Positions 35,126-43,044 of a DNA stretch of 64,000 bases are shown here, in pieces (position 1 is the stretch's first letter; each line of letters opens with the position of its first letter). The stretch spans positions 1,395,501-1,459,500 of the forward strand of contig NZ_AP026867.1 of the NCBI RefSeq assembly GCF_026000115.1. The letters are read 5' to 3'. A model generated the notes under the pieces. That model saw only the letters and a program-made list of their open reading frames with translations, made no database searches and had not been told where the DNA came from. Origin of the DNA: Aureispira anguillae. GTDB lineage: Bacteria; Bacteroidota; Bacteroidia; Chitinophagales; Saprospiraceae. A program made the position numbers and the translations under genes.

Positions 35126-35893
35126 ATGGAATTACAATTAATTAGAAATGCAACGATCAAACTAAACTATGCAGGAAAAGTTATTTTAGTTGATCCAATG
35201 TTATGCGAAAAGAATACTTTTCCTCCTTTTGTAAAAGGACTATTGCGAAATCCGACCATTAATTTAACATTACCAATTAATGAATTGGTACAAGGGGTGG
35301 ATGCTGTATTGGTTACCCATTCTCATCCTGATCATTTTGATGACAGGAGCCAAGAAATGCTACCTAAAGACGTTCCTTTGTTTTGCAGTATAGAAGATAA
35401 AGAATTTGAAAAATTCAATGGCTTTGAACATAAAAAGGCAATTGAGCATAGGCTTGAATGGGAGGGGATTAGCATTACACGAATAGAAGGGCAACACGGC
35501 AGTGGTCCTGTATTGCCCTATATGGGAAAAGTATCTGGATTTGTACTTGAGAGTCCGAATGAACCGACTGTTTATATAGTAAGTGATTCTATCTGGTATG
35601 AGAAAGTAGCCAATGCTATAACTAAATTTAATCCTGAGGTAATTATAGTCAACTCAGGAGGAGGAATTATCCCAGGTTTTGAGAAATATCCAGTAATGTT
35701 AGATGAAGAGCAGACTATTTCTTTAGTACAATTTGCAAAAACATCTCAAATAATTGCTGTACATTTAGAAGCAATAGACTTTTGCAGGGTAACCAGAAAT
35801 TCTCTAAGAGCAGAAGCAAATAAAAATAACATTTCAGAAAAGCAATTAATTATTCCAAAGGATGGTGAAAAAATCATCATGAATAGAAAATAA
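35126..35893 (+). CDS. MBL-fold hydrolase (UlaG-like) under TetR control
   Basis: ATG at 35126 is chosen: it gives MELQLIRNATIKLNYAGKVI, a typical family start, and places the operator upstream. A frame extending 41 codons left would read through the operator. The 255-residue product carries the metal motif VTHSHPDHFDD, then EGQHGSGP, and later VSDSIWYEK and AVHLEAIDFCR. Substrates of UlaG-like enzymes range from lactones to nucleotide or lipid esters; this one is unknown. The regulator gene follows after 7 bases. Such pairs often respond to a toxic or signalling small molecule (inference). Confidence 0.9.
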   Translation: MELQLIRNATIKLNYAGKVILVDPMLCEKNTFPPFVKGLLRNPTINLTLPINELVQGVDAVLVTHSHPDHFDDRSQEMLPKDVPLFCSIEDKEFEKFNGFEHKKAIEHRLEWEGISITRIEGQHGSGPVLPYMGKVSGFVLESPNEPTVYIVSDSIWYEKVANAITKFNPEVIIVNSGGGIIPGFEKYPVMLDEEQTISLVQFAKTSQIIAVHLEAIDFCRVTRNSLRAEANKNNISEKQLIIPKDGEKIIMNRK

Positions 35894-35900
35894 AGAAAAT

Positions 35901-36455
35901 ATGCCAATTCAAAAGTTAACAAAAGAGGAGATTATCTTGAGGAGCATAACCGTTTTTAGGCAGAAGGGATATTACAGAACTAATATGAGCGATTTGGCTA
36001 AGTTTTGTGGTTTGACCAAAGGGGCGTTTTATCATCACTTTGCAAATAAGGAGGAAGTCATGAAAAAATCCCTTGAAATGACCTCGAATTGGTTTAACGA
36101 AAATGTTTTCTCAATTGGCTATGATGACAATATCCCCAATCATGAAAAGTTGGGAAAAATGCTTGATGTTTATCAAAAGGTTTTTCTTCAAGAACAAGGA
36201 GGCTGCATTTTTGGAAACACAGTCTTAGAAACAATAATGGTCGAAGACACCTTCAAACAATCTTCAAAAGACTTTTTTGAGGCCTGGGAGAAATCTTTAA
36301 TGAATATTTTTAACGCCAAATATTCAAATAAAATTGCAAAAGAGAAAAGCACACAAGTAATCGCTAATCTTCAAGGAGCAATTATATTGATGATTTTGAA
36401 CACTCAATCTCAATATTTAAAAGATGCAGTCCATAAAAATAAAGAACTGTACTAG
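35901..36455 (+). CDS. TetR-family transcriptional repressor
   Basis: The 184-residue product has an N-terminal TetR helix-turn-helix (about 9-55): ILRSITVFRQKGYYRTNMSD, LAKFCGLTKGAFYHHFANKE. The C-terminal ligand domain (about 75-184) has the ordinary helical pattern, with CIFGNTVLE near its centre, as in AcrR/YxaF-type members. It probably represses its own operon with the MBL hydrolase by binding the 30-bp palindrome and is released by an unknown ligand. Confidence 0.93.
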   Translation: MPIQKLTKEEIILRSITVFRQKGYYRTNMSDLAKFCGLTKGAFYHHFANKEEVMKKSLEMTSNWFNENVFSIGYDDNIPNHEKLGKMLDVYQKVFLQEQGGCIFGNTVLETIMVEDTFKQSSKDFFEAWEKSLMNIFNAKYSNKIAKEKSTQVIANLQGAIILMILNTQSQYLKDAVHKNKELY

Positions 36456-36511
36456 AACATTATTCACAAAGCATTAATAGCTTAAAAGTACATTGTTATT
36501 TGGAAAAAAAA

Positions 36512-36544
36512 ACAGCGTTGTGAGCATGAAACTCGCAACGCTGT
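36512..36544 (-). terminator. Terminator of the small exported protein gene
   Basis: ACAGCGTTGTGAG pairs with CTCGCAACGCTGT, with one G-U pair, around a 7-base loop. Nine A to the left give a strong leftward U tract. Confidence 0.85.
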
Positions 36545-36563
36545 AAAAGCCTTTTAGAGATAC

Positions 36564-36986
36564 TTACATCAATGGATGAACAGTAGGATTAACAATTCTA
36601 TATCGAATGCCTTTAGGGAGAAAAATTTCAAAATCTAAATGTTCTTCCAGTTTTTCTTCGTTGATGAAAATATATTGTTCTTGCTTAGGCATATCAAAGA
36701 TCATTACCCTTGCTTCTTCATAAAATTTCATTTCTATTTGATAACGACCATTTTTAGTAATGGTTTCTAAATCTTTTTCTGTCAATTGATTGGTTTGAAT
36801 GGTATAAGTAATTCTAACCGTAGGTTCATCCCAGTAGTGCATTTCTGTTGTTCCATCTATTGCAAATACAGCAAAGGGGCAATCTTCTTCTGGCAAAAAG
36901 GTTTTGACAAATGTTTTTTGAGTCTGTGTCATTCCTAATCCAACGGTCACCAAAACAATAATCCAAGTTAATAAGAGCGTTCTCAT
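36564..36986 (-). CDS. Small exported protein, paralogue 1
   Basis: The 140-residue product has a signal peptide (about 1-21, ending GLGMTQ). The mature part is beta-stranded: FAVFAIDGTTEMHYWDEPTV, RYQIEMKFYEEARVMIFDMP and LDFEIFLPKGIRYRI. It aligns without gaps with the 140-residue product at 39607; shared elements are QKT-VKT, I-DMPK, IFIN/ILIN and P(K/Q)G-(R/K)YRI. This resembles short DUF4097-like or adhesin-like exported proteins; function unknown. It has its own terminator and a promoter region homologous to that of its paralogue. Confidence 0.8.
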   Translation of the reverse strand: MRTLLLTWIIVLVTVGLGMTQTQKTFVKTFLPEEDCPFAVFAIDGTTEMHYWDEPTVRITYTIQTNQLTEKDLETITKNGRYQIEMKFYEEARVMIFDMPKQEQYIFINEEKLEEHLDFEIFLPKGIRYRIVNPTVHPLM

Positions 36987-37066
36987 GATTGATATATTTT
37001 TAAGAATAACTAAATGTTGTTTTTTTATTACAGTATAAATATCGGGTTCTTTTGAGGCTTATAAAA

Positions 37067-37100
37067 TGATATAACGCAGGGTGAAAAATGATTTTAATTT
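37067..37100 (-). promoter_or_regulatory. Two eroded TGAT half-sites upstream of paralogue 1
   Basis: TGATATAACGCA and TGATTTTAATTT begin 22 bases apart, at the same distance from a shared AGTATAAATATC motif (37032-37043) as the intact boxes of paralogue 2. The right half-sites (ATCA) are lost. Confidence 0.45.
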
Positions 37101-37131
37101 TGAATGCAACAATTCGAAAGCTTATACCAAA

Positions 37132-37186
37132 AAAAGCCACCTCAAGTCTAAATTTATACGCAAATATTAGACAAAAGGTGGCTTTT
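37132..37186. terminator. Terminator of the repeat T9SS gene
   Basis: AAAAGCCACCT pairs with AGGTGGCTTTT over a long AT-rich loop, 32 bases after the stop of the leftward gene. It has a U tract in both directions. Confidence 0.75.
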
Positions 37187-37217
37187 GTAGATAGAAGGGC
37201 AGGAAAATAAATCTAGT

Positions 37218-39356
37218 TTATTTTTTGATAAAAATATGCTGGATAGGCCCTTTGTCGGTCATTAATTTTAGTACATATGTTCCATTGGTCAATGATTGAA
37301 TGTCAATCTTATTGCCAATGAGTTTGTTGTTGCTTACAAGCTTACCCATCATGTCAATGATTTGTACTTTTTGAATCTCTAGATGGTTCTTATTAATCGT
37401 CAATGAACTACTTGCAGGATTAGGATAGATCTCTAATTCCATGTCATTGATGGAGTGAATGGTGGATACAATTACATTGGTGCAGGCGGAGGTGTCTACG
37501 CAGTTATTGACCGTGATCTTAACAGCATAATCACCACTAGCCATTGGAGTAAATGAGGCAGCAGTAGCACCCAAGATAGCGGCATTAGAATTGTTACAGT
37601 CCAACCATTGGTAACTTGCAGCAGGTTGATTAGACGATAGCGTTATACCTGCTAAGGTAGTACCAAGGTCTATTGTGGTAATATTAAGGGTCGTAACAAC
37701 AATACTATCACATCCATTTCCAACAGTTTGAAGAATGCTGGTATCAACAATGGCACTGGTGATGTTATGTAAAGTGGTGCCATTAGGAAAGGTGTAACTA
37801 TCGCCTGTGCAGATAGTAGCATTTTGGTTGATGGTATAAGTAGGATTGATGCTAAGTGTCGTAATAATAAGACTATCGCATCCATTTCCAAAAGTTTGGA
37901 AAATACTGGTATCAACAATGGCATTGGTAATGTTATTTAAAGTGGTGCCATTAGGAAAGGTGTAACTATCGCCTGTGCAGATAGTAGCATTTTGGTTGAT
38001 GGTATAAGTAGGATTGATGCTAAGTGTCGTAATAATAAGACTATCGCATCCATTTCCAACAGTTTGGAAAATACTGGTATCAACAATGGCATTGGTAATG
38101 TTATTTAAAGTGGTGCCATTAGGAAAGGTGTAACTATCGCCTGCGCAAATAGTAGCGTTTTGGTTGATGGTATAAGTGGGATTGATACTAAGTGTCGTAA
38201 TAACAATACTATCACAGCCATTTCCAACAGTTTGAAGAATGCTGGTATCAACAACGGCATTGGTGATGTTATTTAAAGTGGTGCCATTGGGAAAAGTATA
38301 GCTGTCGCCTGCACAAATAGTAGCGTTTTGGTTGATGGTATAAGTGGGATTGATGCTAAGTGTCGTAATAACGATACTATCGCACCCATTTCCAAAAGTT
38401 GTTAGCATACTGGTGTCAACAACAGCATTGGTGATGTTATTTAAAGTGATACCATTGGGAAAGGTATAGCTGTCGCCTGCACAAATGGGAACGTTTTGGT
38501 TGATGGTATAAGTAGGATTGATACTAAGTGTCGTAATAACAATACTATCGCATCCATTTCCAAAAGTTGTTAGCATACTGGTGTCAACAACGGCATTGGT
38601 GATGTTATTTAAAGTGGTGCCATTGGGAAAAGTGTAGCTATCGCCTGCACAGATGGCAGCGTTTTGATGGATCTGGTAAGTAGGGTTTACACTAAGTGTC
38701 GTTGTGATAATACTATCACAGCCATTTCCAACCGTCTGTAAATTGCTAGTATAAACAACTTGGCTCATTATATTATTCTGAGTAGAACCATCAGGGAAGG
38801 TATAACTATCACCTGAGCAAATAGTATCACGTTCATAAAGGTTATAAGAAGGAGTACATAGACTGTTGTAGACAAAGTTGTCAAACCTCATAATACCATA
38901 AGGATTCACAGTACTACGGGTAAATTTAATAGCTACATATTGGTATGACCCAGTATAGGAAGAAAGATTAACCGTTTGGTGCGTCCAAACATTTTGAAAA
39001 CTAGAGATATGAATGGTTTGCCTATTGATAAATGATGAGGGATTGTTAGGGCTGCTCATAACCCCTACATTTATGATTAAAGTACCTGTGTAGGTTTCAC
39101 GAGCACAATCAAATTCTAAAACCCCTCTAGCATTGGTTGTTCTGGGTAAAATAATGTATTGGTCAACATTGTTATTTCTGGATCTAATGTTAGAATTAGC
39201 AACAGAAGTTAGGTGGGAAGGAGATAAAGTCCAACAAGGGGGAGTACTGTTGTTATTAAAATTGGCAGTGACAGAGGTCACAGGGTTGGTACATTGGGCA
39301 TGGCAAAATACTTGGAATAAACAAAGGAATAAAGTATATAAAAAAACTTGTCTCAT
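37218..39356 (-). CDS. T9SS-secreted protein with seven 56-residue repeats
   Basis: The 712-residue product has a signal peptide (about 1-20, FLCLFQVFCHAQ). A jelly-roll N-terminal domain occupies about 22-170. Seven 56-residue repeats lie at about 176-568, each with ICAGDSYTFPNGTTLNNIT, VVDTS and GNGCDSI, so two cysteines per repeat. An Ig-like segment follows (TLSSNQPAASYQWLDCNN). A type A T9SS sorting domain closes the protein (LEIYPNPASSSLTI ... GTYVLKLMTDKG). It is probably a surface or released adhesin or filament. A good promoter lies just upstream. Confidence 0.9.
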   Translation of the reverse strand: MRQVFLYTLFLCLFQVFCHAQCTNPVTSVTANFNNNSTPPCWTLSPSHLTSVANSNIRSRNNNVDQYIILPRTTNARGVLEFDCARETYTGTLIINVGVMSSPNNPSSFINRQTIHISSFQNVWTHQTVNLSSYTGSYQYVAIKFTRSTVNPYGIMRFDNFVYNSLCTPSYNLYERDTICSGDSYTFPDGSTQNNIMSQVVYTSNLQTVGNGCDSIITTTLSVNPTYQIHQNAAICAGDSYTFPNGTTLNNITNAVVDTSMLTTFGNGCDSIVITTLSINPTYTINQNVPICAGDSYTFPNGITLNNITNAVVDTSMLTTFGNGCDSIVITTLSINPTYTINQNATICAGDSYTFPNGTTLNNITNAVVDTSILQTVGNGCDSIVITTLSINPTYTINQNATICAGDSYTFPNGTTLNNITNAIVDTSIFQTVGNGCDSLIITTLSINPTYTINQNATICTGDSYTFPNGTTLNNITNAIVDTSIFQTFGNGCDSLIITTLSINPTYTINQNATICTGDSYTFPNGTTLHNITSAIVDTSILQTVGNGCDSIVVTTLNITTIDLGTTLAGITLSSNQPAASYQWLDCNNSNAAILGATAASFTPMASGDYAVKITVNNCVDTSACTNVIVSTIHSINDMELEIYPNPASSSLTINKNHLEIQKVQIIDMMGKLVSNNKLIGNKIDIQSLTNGTYVLKLMTDKGPIQHIFIKK
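37655..38830 (-). repeat. Seven 168-bp tandem repeats in the T9SS gene
   Basis: Landmark words such as CCATTTCC recur every 168 bases. Inner copies are nearly identical while the first and last are diverged, the usual pattern of recent internal expansion by unequal crossing-over. Confidence 0.88.
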
Positions 39357-39386
39357 AAGGTATGTTTTTATTAATTAATTATAATG

Positions 39387-39417
39387 CAAAGTTACCCCAG
39401 TGTCTTCTCAGTTACAA
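39387..39417 (-). promoter_or_regulatory. Promoter of the repeat T9SS gene
   Basis: On the minus strand TAACTTTG (39394-39387) is preceded by TTG (39417-39415) with a 20-base spacer, a full match to the Bacteroidota promoter pattern, about 31 bases upstream of the start codon. Confidence 0.75.
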
Positions 39418-39535
39418 TAGTATAAAAATAGATATGTTTGAAATGGGATGTTGAGTTAATGAACAGAACAGTTAGCCTAATGATAGGTGTCATATGATTA
39501 ACGAACAGAAATGTAGAAGCTGCCACAAAAAAAAG

Positions 39536-39567
39536 GGAGCTACGTCTAGGGAAAAAGACATAGCTCC
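39536..39567 (-). terminator. Terminator of paralogue 2
   Basis: GGAGCTACGTC pairs with GACATAGCTCC with one mismatch. A run of A on the left gives a leftward U tract, 40 bases after the stop. Confidence 0.8.
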
Positions 39568-39606
39568 AAAATAGGAAGATAAACACTATATATTTCTTTA
39601 ATTAGG

Positions 39607-40029
39607 TCACATCAACATAAAGGTATCTGCGGTCCCAATTCTATATTTCATTCCTTGAGGAATATAAATTTTAAAGTTCAATTGATCGTCTAAATCTACT
39701 CCATTAATAAGGATGGGGCGATCTTTTTTGGGCATATCAATAGTAATGGTTTGATTTTCTTTGTCAACGACCATTTTATAATCGTAACGCCCTGCAGCAA
39801 CCAATGCTTTTATCACATTTTCAGCGGTATTAGGAGTCGTAATGGTTGTCATAATTCGAATGGTTTCATTTTCCCATTCTATCACTTCTACATCGCCAGT
39901 TAGCGCAAAAATAGCCTCTTGCGTTTCTTTTTCGATCGCTAAGGTTTTGACCAACGTTTTTTGAGCTTGAGCATAGGTGAGACCAACAACTCCTAAAAGG
40001 ACAATCCAAGTTAAAATAATCTTTTTCAT
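39607..40029 (-). CDS. Small exported protein, paralogue 2
   Basis: The 140-residue product has a signal peptide (about 1-20, GVVGLTYAQ). The beta-rich mature part (AIFALTGDVEVIEWENETIR, YDYKMVVDKENQTITIDMPK, LNFKIYIPQGMKYRIG) matches paralogue 1 in length and spacing. The two flank the T9SS repeat gene on the same strand, each with its own terminator. Two intact Fnr/Crp-like palindromes lie upstream of this copy only, suggesting different regulation of the pair. Function unknown. Confidence 0.8.
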   Translation of the reverse strand: MKKIILTWIVLLGVVGLTYAQAQKTLVKTLAIEKETQEAIFALTGDVEVIEWENETIRIMTTITTPNTAENVIKALVAAGRYDYKMVVDKENQTITIDMPKKDRPILINGVDLDDQLNFKIYIPQGMKYRIGTADTFMLM

Positions 40030-40102
40030 GATCGGTATTTTTTAGAGTAACTAATTGTTTTGTTTGTAGTATAAATATCTACTTTTTGTAGGAATAAAAC
40101 AA

Positions 40103-40136
40103 TGATGTAAATCACTCTAAAAAATGATTCTAATCA
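40103..40136 (-). promoter_or_regulatory. Tandem Fnr/Crp-like boxes upstream of paralogue 2
   Basis: TGATGTAAATCA (40103-40114) and TGATTCTAATCA (40125-40136) are both perfect TGAT-N4-ATCA palindromes, their centres 22 bases (two helical turns) apart. They lie 74-107 bases upstream of the start codon, beyond an AGTATAAATATC element that may be part of the core promoter. Confidence 0.65.
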
Positions 40137-40227
40137 CTTTTTGATTAGCTATAAATTAGCTGCCAAAATGTGGTTTGGGCACAGTTTGACAAGCTAATTT
40201 ATAAGAGTAAAACAATCTAATTTTTTC

Positions 40228-41046
40228 TTATAATTTATCGTGTAAAATCATGAATGGCAAAGGACTATTAGAAGCAACAGAAGTTGTTGTGCTTTTGTGC
40301 AACATGCGTTCCCAAGCCGTATAATCATGTTTGATGATGCAAAGTAAATCTACTTGATGTTGTTCTGCCAATGCAATTAAGGCATCGCCAGTATGTTCCG
40401 AGTCCATTTTGTATAAGTTGATTTGATAGCCTTTTCGAGCAATCTGGATCGCAGTTTCTTTATGGGTATTTGAATGTGGGGTCTCTTGTTCTACATGAAA
40501 TAAAATTAATTCTGTATTAAAGCGATCCACCATATCATAAAGCGGTGCTAGCGTTTCGTGAGAAGGAACAAAACGATCATCTATAGCTAACGCAATCTTT
40601 TTAGGAGGCTTGACAGCAGCCATTTTGGGGATCACAATAACGGGCACTTCACTTTTGTTGATAAGTTGTGTGGTTGTGCTGCCAATCAACCAATCTTTGA
40701 TTCCCGAATGACCATTTCTTCCTAGAACAATAAAATCTGCTTTTCCTTCTTTTGCTTCTTGCAAAATAGTAGGAACAATGGGCCCCTTTCTAATAACCCC
40801 TTCTAGGTCGATATTTTGGGGTAGATCTTGCAGATGTTTATAAAGTGTAATATCAAATAACTCGTGTCTAGATAATTTTTTAATATGTTGTTCCGATATA
40901 ATAGGGGCTAGTTCTTCGCTTATATGATAAACGTTTAGTAACTTTAATCCAACAGATGTTCGTTGACCTTTTGCTATCATTAAGGCATAATCAATCGCCT
41001 TATTGGCTGTTATAGAAAAATCAGTAGCTGTTAGTATATTTTTCAT
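40228..41046 (-). CDS. Tandem-domain universal stress protein A
   Basis: Start chosen at MKNILTATDFSITANKAI; a longer frame adds seven residues. The 272-residue product has two Usp domains. The first retains the ATP-binding loop GxxGx9GS (GRNGHSGIKDWLIGST); the second is degenerate (LCIIKHDYTAWERMLHKSTT). It is cytoplasmic. Proteins of this class are induced under stress and oxygen limitation, often by Crp/Fnr regulators, and a matching box lies in the shared divergent region. Confidence 0.93.
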   Translation of the reverse strand: MKNILTATDFSITANKAIDYALMIAKGQRTSVGLKLLNVYHISEELAPIISEQHIKKLSRHELFDITLYKHLQDLPQNIDLEGVIRKGPIVPTILQEAKEGKADFIVLGRNGHSGIKDWLIGSTTTQLINKSEVPVIVIPKMAAVKPPKKIALAIDDRFVPSHETLAPLYDMVDRFNTELILFHVEQETPHSNTHKETAIQIARKGYQINLYKMDSEHTGDALIALAEQHQVDLLCIIKHDYTAWERMLHKSTTTSVASNSPLPFMILHDKL

Positions 41047-41215
41047 ATTAATGGGAATTCTAACCAAATTGTTTAATAAATATATATAGTTGTCTTCTTA
41101 TTTTTGTGGGAATGTGCTATTGGATTGGCTGCTAAAAAAAATCATCCCAAATTAGCAAAATCGACTAAGCACTATGTTCTCAATTACAAATTTAGATCAT
41201 TTTTGATCTTATTTT

Positions 41216-41231
41216 TGTGATATTGATCACG
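41216..41231. promoter_or_regulatory. Fnr/Crp-like box between divergent usp genes
   Basis: TGTGATATTGATCACG contains TGAT-N4-ATCA and also fits TGTGA-N6-TCACG. It is centred between two divergent universal stress genes, about 52 bases left of a TAnnTTTG element for the rightward gene. Confidence 0.65.
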
Positions 41232-41274
41232 AATAGAGATGATTTAAAACAATTAAGAATAATAGTAAAGCGTG

Positions 41275-41282
41275 TAATTTTG
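41275..41282 (+). promoter_or_regulatory. Candidate -7 element of usp B
   Basis: TAATTTTG matches TAnnTTTG, 48 bases before the start codon. The -33 position is weak, as expected if an activator bound at the nearby Fnr/Crp-like box is needed. Confidence 0.45.
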
Positions 41283-41329
41283 AATGCAATTGATTTTGCA
41301 TTATTTAATAAGTACTGTAATTACAAATT

Positions 41330-42160
41330 ATGAAACCAATAAAAAGAATACTTTATCCAACAGATTTTTCGGCAATGGCAATAATTGGTTATAAATACTG
41401 CCTAAATCTAGCTCGCCAATTGGGCGCAAGGATAGATGTTTTGCATGTTTATCGTATTGATCTTGGTGTTCCTGTAAATGACCTTATTGCCTATAAAATG
41501 ATTGATGAGCGGAAAAGAAGTGCCCAACTAAAATTAGGAAGCTTTGCTCATCTGCAAAAAACAGGGGAGCAAGACTTGACCGAGGGGCTTGATATTCATG
41601 CACATACTTCTGTTGGTATGCCAGAAGATGAAATTATAGCATTCAGTAAGGAAAATGATATTGATTTGATTGTTATGCCAACAAAAGGCGAACATAATAT
41701 TCTAGAAAGTTTGTTTGGTAGTGTGACGACAGCGGTTGCTGGACTTGCGGAATGTCCAGTGTTGATCGTTCCTGAGCAAGTAGCATATCGTCCCATTGCG
41801 GATATTGCTTATGCAACAGATTTGAGTGTAGAAAATATAAATAGAGTAGAAATTCCTTTGGCTTTGGCAAAACTCCTGCAAGCAAACTTACATTATGTAC
41901 ATATTTATAACAAAGAAAAGGCACTAGCTGGAGAAGTGGATGAATTGTTAACCGCTAATACAGACGGGGTAGAAGTCTTGTTTCACGAATTGGAAGGAGG
42001 GACGGTACAAGAGGGAATGAAGCATTTTTTAAATGAAAAAAGCATTGATTTATTGATGGCTTATAGCCCTCCTAAAAACTTTTTCGAACGCTTGTTTAGA
42101 TTGAGTACAACTCGCCATTTATTAGAACAAATTTCTTGTCCTTTGTTGGTTATGCGATAA
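41330..42160 (+). CDS. Tandem-domain universal stress protein B
   Basis: The 276-residue product has two Usp domains. The first begins IKRILYPTDFSAMAIIGYKY and its loop reads PTKGEHNILESLFGS, so the first Gly of GxxGx9GS is Pro. The second domain (ADIAYATDLSVENINRVEIP) ends LLAYSPPKNFF ... CPLLVMR. It is divergent from usp A across 283 bases with the shared box. It ends in a strong hairpin. Confidence 0.92.
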   Translation: MKPIKRILYPTDFSAMAIIGYKYCLNLARQLGARIDVLHVYRIDLGVPVNDLIAYKMIDERKRSAQLKLGSFAHLQKTGEQDLTEGLDIHAHTSVGMPEDEIIAFSKENDIDLIVMPTKGEHNILESLFGSVTTAVAGLAECPVLIVPEQVAYRPIADIAYATDLSVENINRVEIPLALAKLLQANLHYVHIYNKEKALAGEVDELLTANTDGVEVLFHELEGGTVQEGMKHFLNEKSIDLLMAYSPPKNFFERLFRLSTTRHLLEQISCPLLVMR

Positions 42161-42195
42161 GCTAATTGATAGATTAATTAGGTGCTAAAAATGCC

Positions 42196-42242
42196 TTGAT
42201 AATTTGAAGATGATCTATATTATTTCATCTTCAAATTATCAA
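42196..42242. terminator. Perfect 18-bp bidirectional terminator
   Basis: TTGATAATTTGAAGATGA and its exact complement surround an 11-base AT loop, between the convergent usp B and SDR genes. A-rich and T-rich flanks give tails in both directions. Confidence 0.85.
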
Positions 42243-42255
42243 ATTTAAAATAGAT

Positions 42256-43044
42256 TTATAGGCATTTAGTACGTCCACCGTCAACAGGTACATTAATACC
42301 GTTGATATAAGCTGCTGCTGGAGAGGCCAAAAATGCAATAGCATTAGCGACTTCATTTGCTTCTGCAAAACGTCCTGCTGGAACAGTGCTTTTCATTGCT
42401 TGGCTGACTTCTTCAATTGTTTTACCTTGTTTTTGAGCTTTGTTTTCAATGATGGATTGAAGACGAACCGTATTGGTTGCGCCTGGCAATACGTTATTCA
42501 CCGTGATCCCATGGATACCTAATTCATTGGCCATTGTTTTTGCCCAATTAGCAACAGCACCACGAATGGTATTGGAAACACCTAAGCCATTTAAAGGTTG
42601 TTTTACAGAGGTAGAAATAACATTAATAATACGACCGTAGCCTGCTTTTTGCATCCCTTCTTTTACTGCTGTAACCAAAATATGATTACAAATTAGATGC
42701 ATCTCAAATGCTGCTCTAAATTGATCAATACCTGCAACCGCAATCGGACCACCTGGAGGGCCTCCTGTATTATTGATAAGAATATGAATGGTTTTATCAT
42801 TGGCTAAATAAGCCCCCAACTTTGTTGCTAAGGTTTCAGGGCTTGAAAAATCTGCACATAGATAATCGTGTTGCTGACCTTTAGAGCGATCCAAATCAGT
42901 GAGGGCTTCTTGAAGGCGCTCTTCATTACGAGCAACCAACGTAACACTAGCTCCCATTTGAGCCAATTCTAATGCAGCGGCTTTGCCAATCCCTTGTGTG
43001 CTTCCACAAACAAGCGCATTTTTGCCAGTTAAGTTTAAGTCCAT
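42256..43044 (-). CDS. SDR-family oxidoreductase, atypical active site
   Basis: The 262-residue product has the NAD(P)-binding GSTQGIG (14-20), NNTGGPPGG (about 91-99) and the catalytic Ser in INVISTSVKQP. Where classical SDRs have YxxxK, this protein reads GVSNTIRGAVANWAKT, so Tyr and Lys are replaced by Ser and Arg. This substitution is seen in a known FabG-like subgroup, so the protein is probably functional with altered chemistry. C-terminal GGRTKCL and INVPVDGG are normal for FabG relatives. Transcribed alone. Confidence 0.88.
   Translation of the reverse strand: MDLNLTGKNALVCGSTQGIGKAAALELAQMGASVTLVARNEERLQEALTDLDRSKGQQHDYLCADFSSPETLATKLGAYLANDKTIHILINNTGGPPGGPIAVAGIDQFRAAFEMHLICNHILVTAVKEGMQKAGYGRIINVISTSVKQPLNGLGVSNTIRGAVANWAKTMANELGIHGITVNNVLPGATNTVRLQSIIENKAQKQGKTIEEVSQAMKSTVPAGRFAEANEVANAIAFLASPAAAYINGINVPVDGGRTKCL

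Noticed and set aside
37655-38830. Regular 168-bp repeats considered as a CRISPR-like array
   Set aside because: The whole unit is repeated without unique spacers and it is coding in frame.
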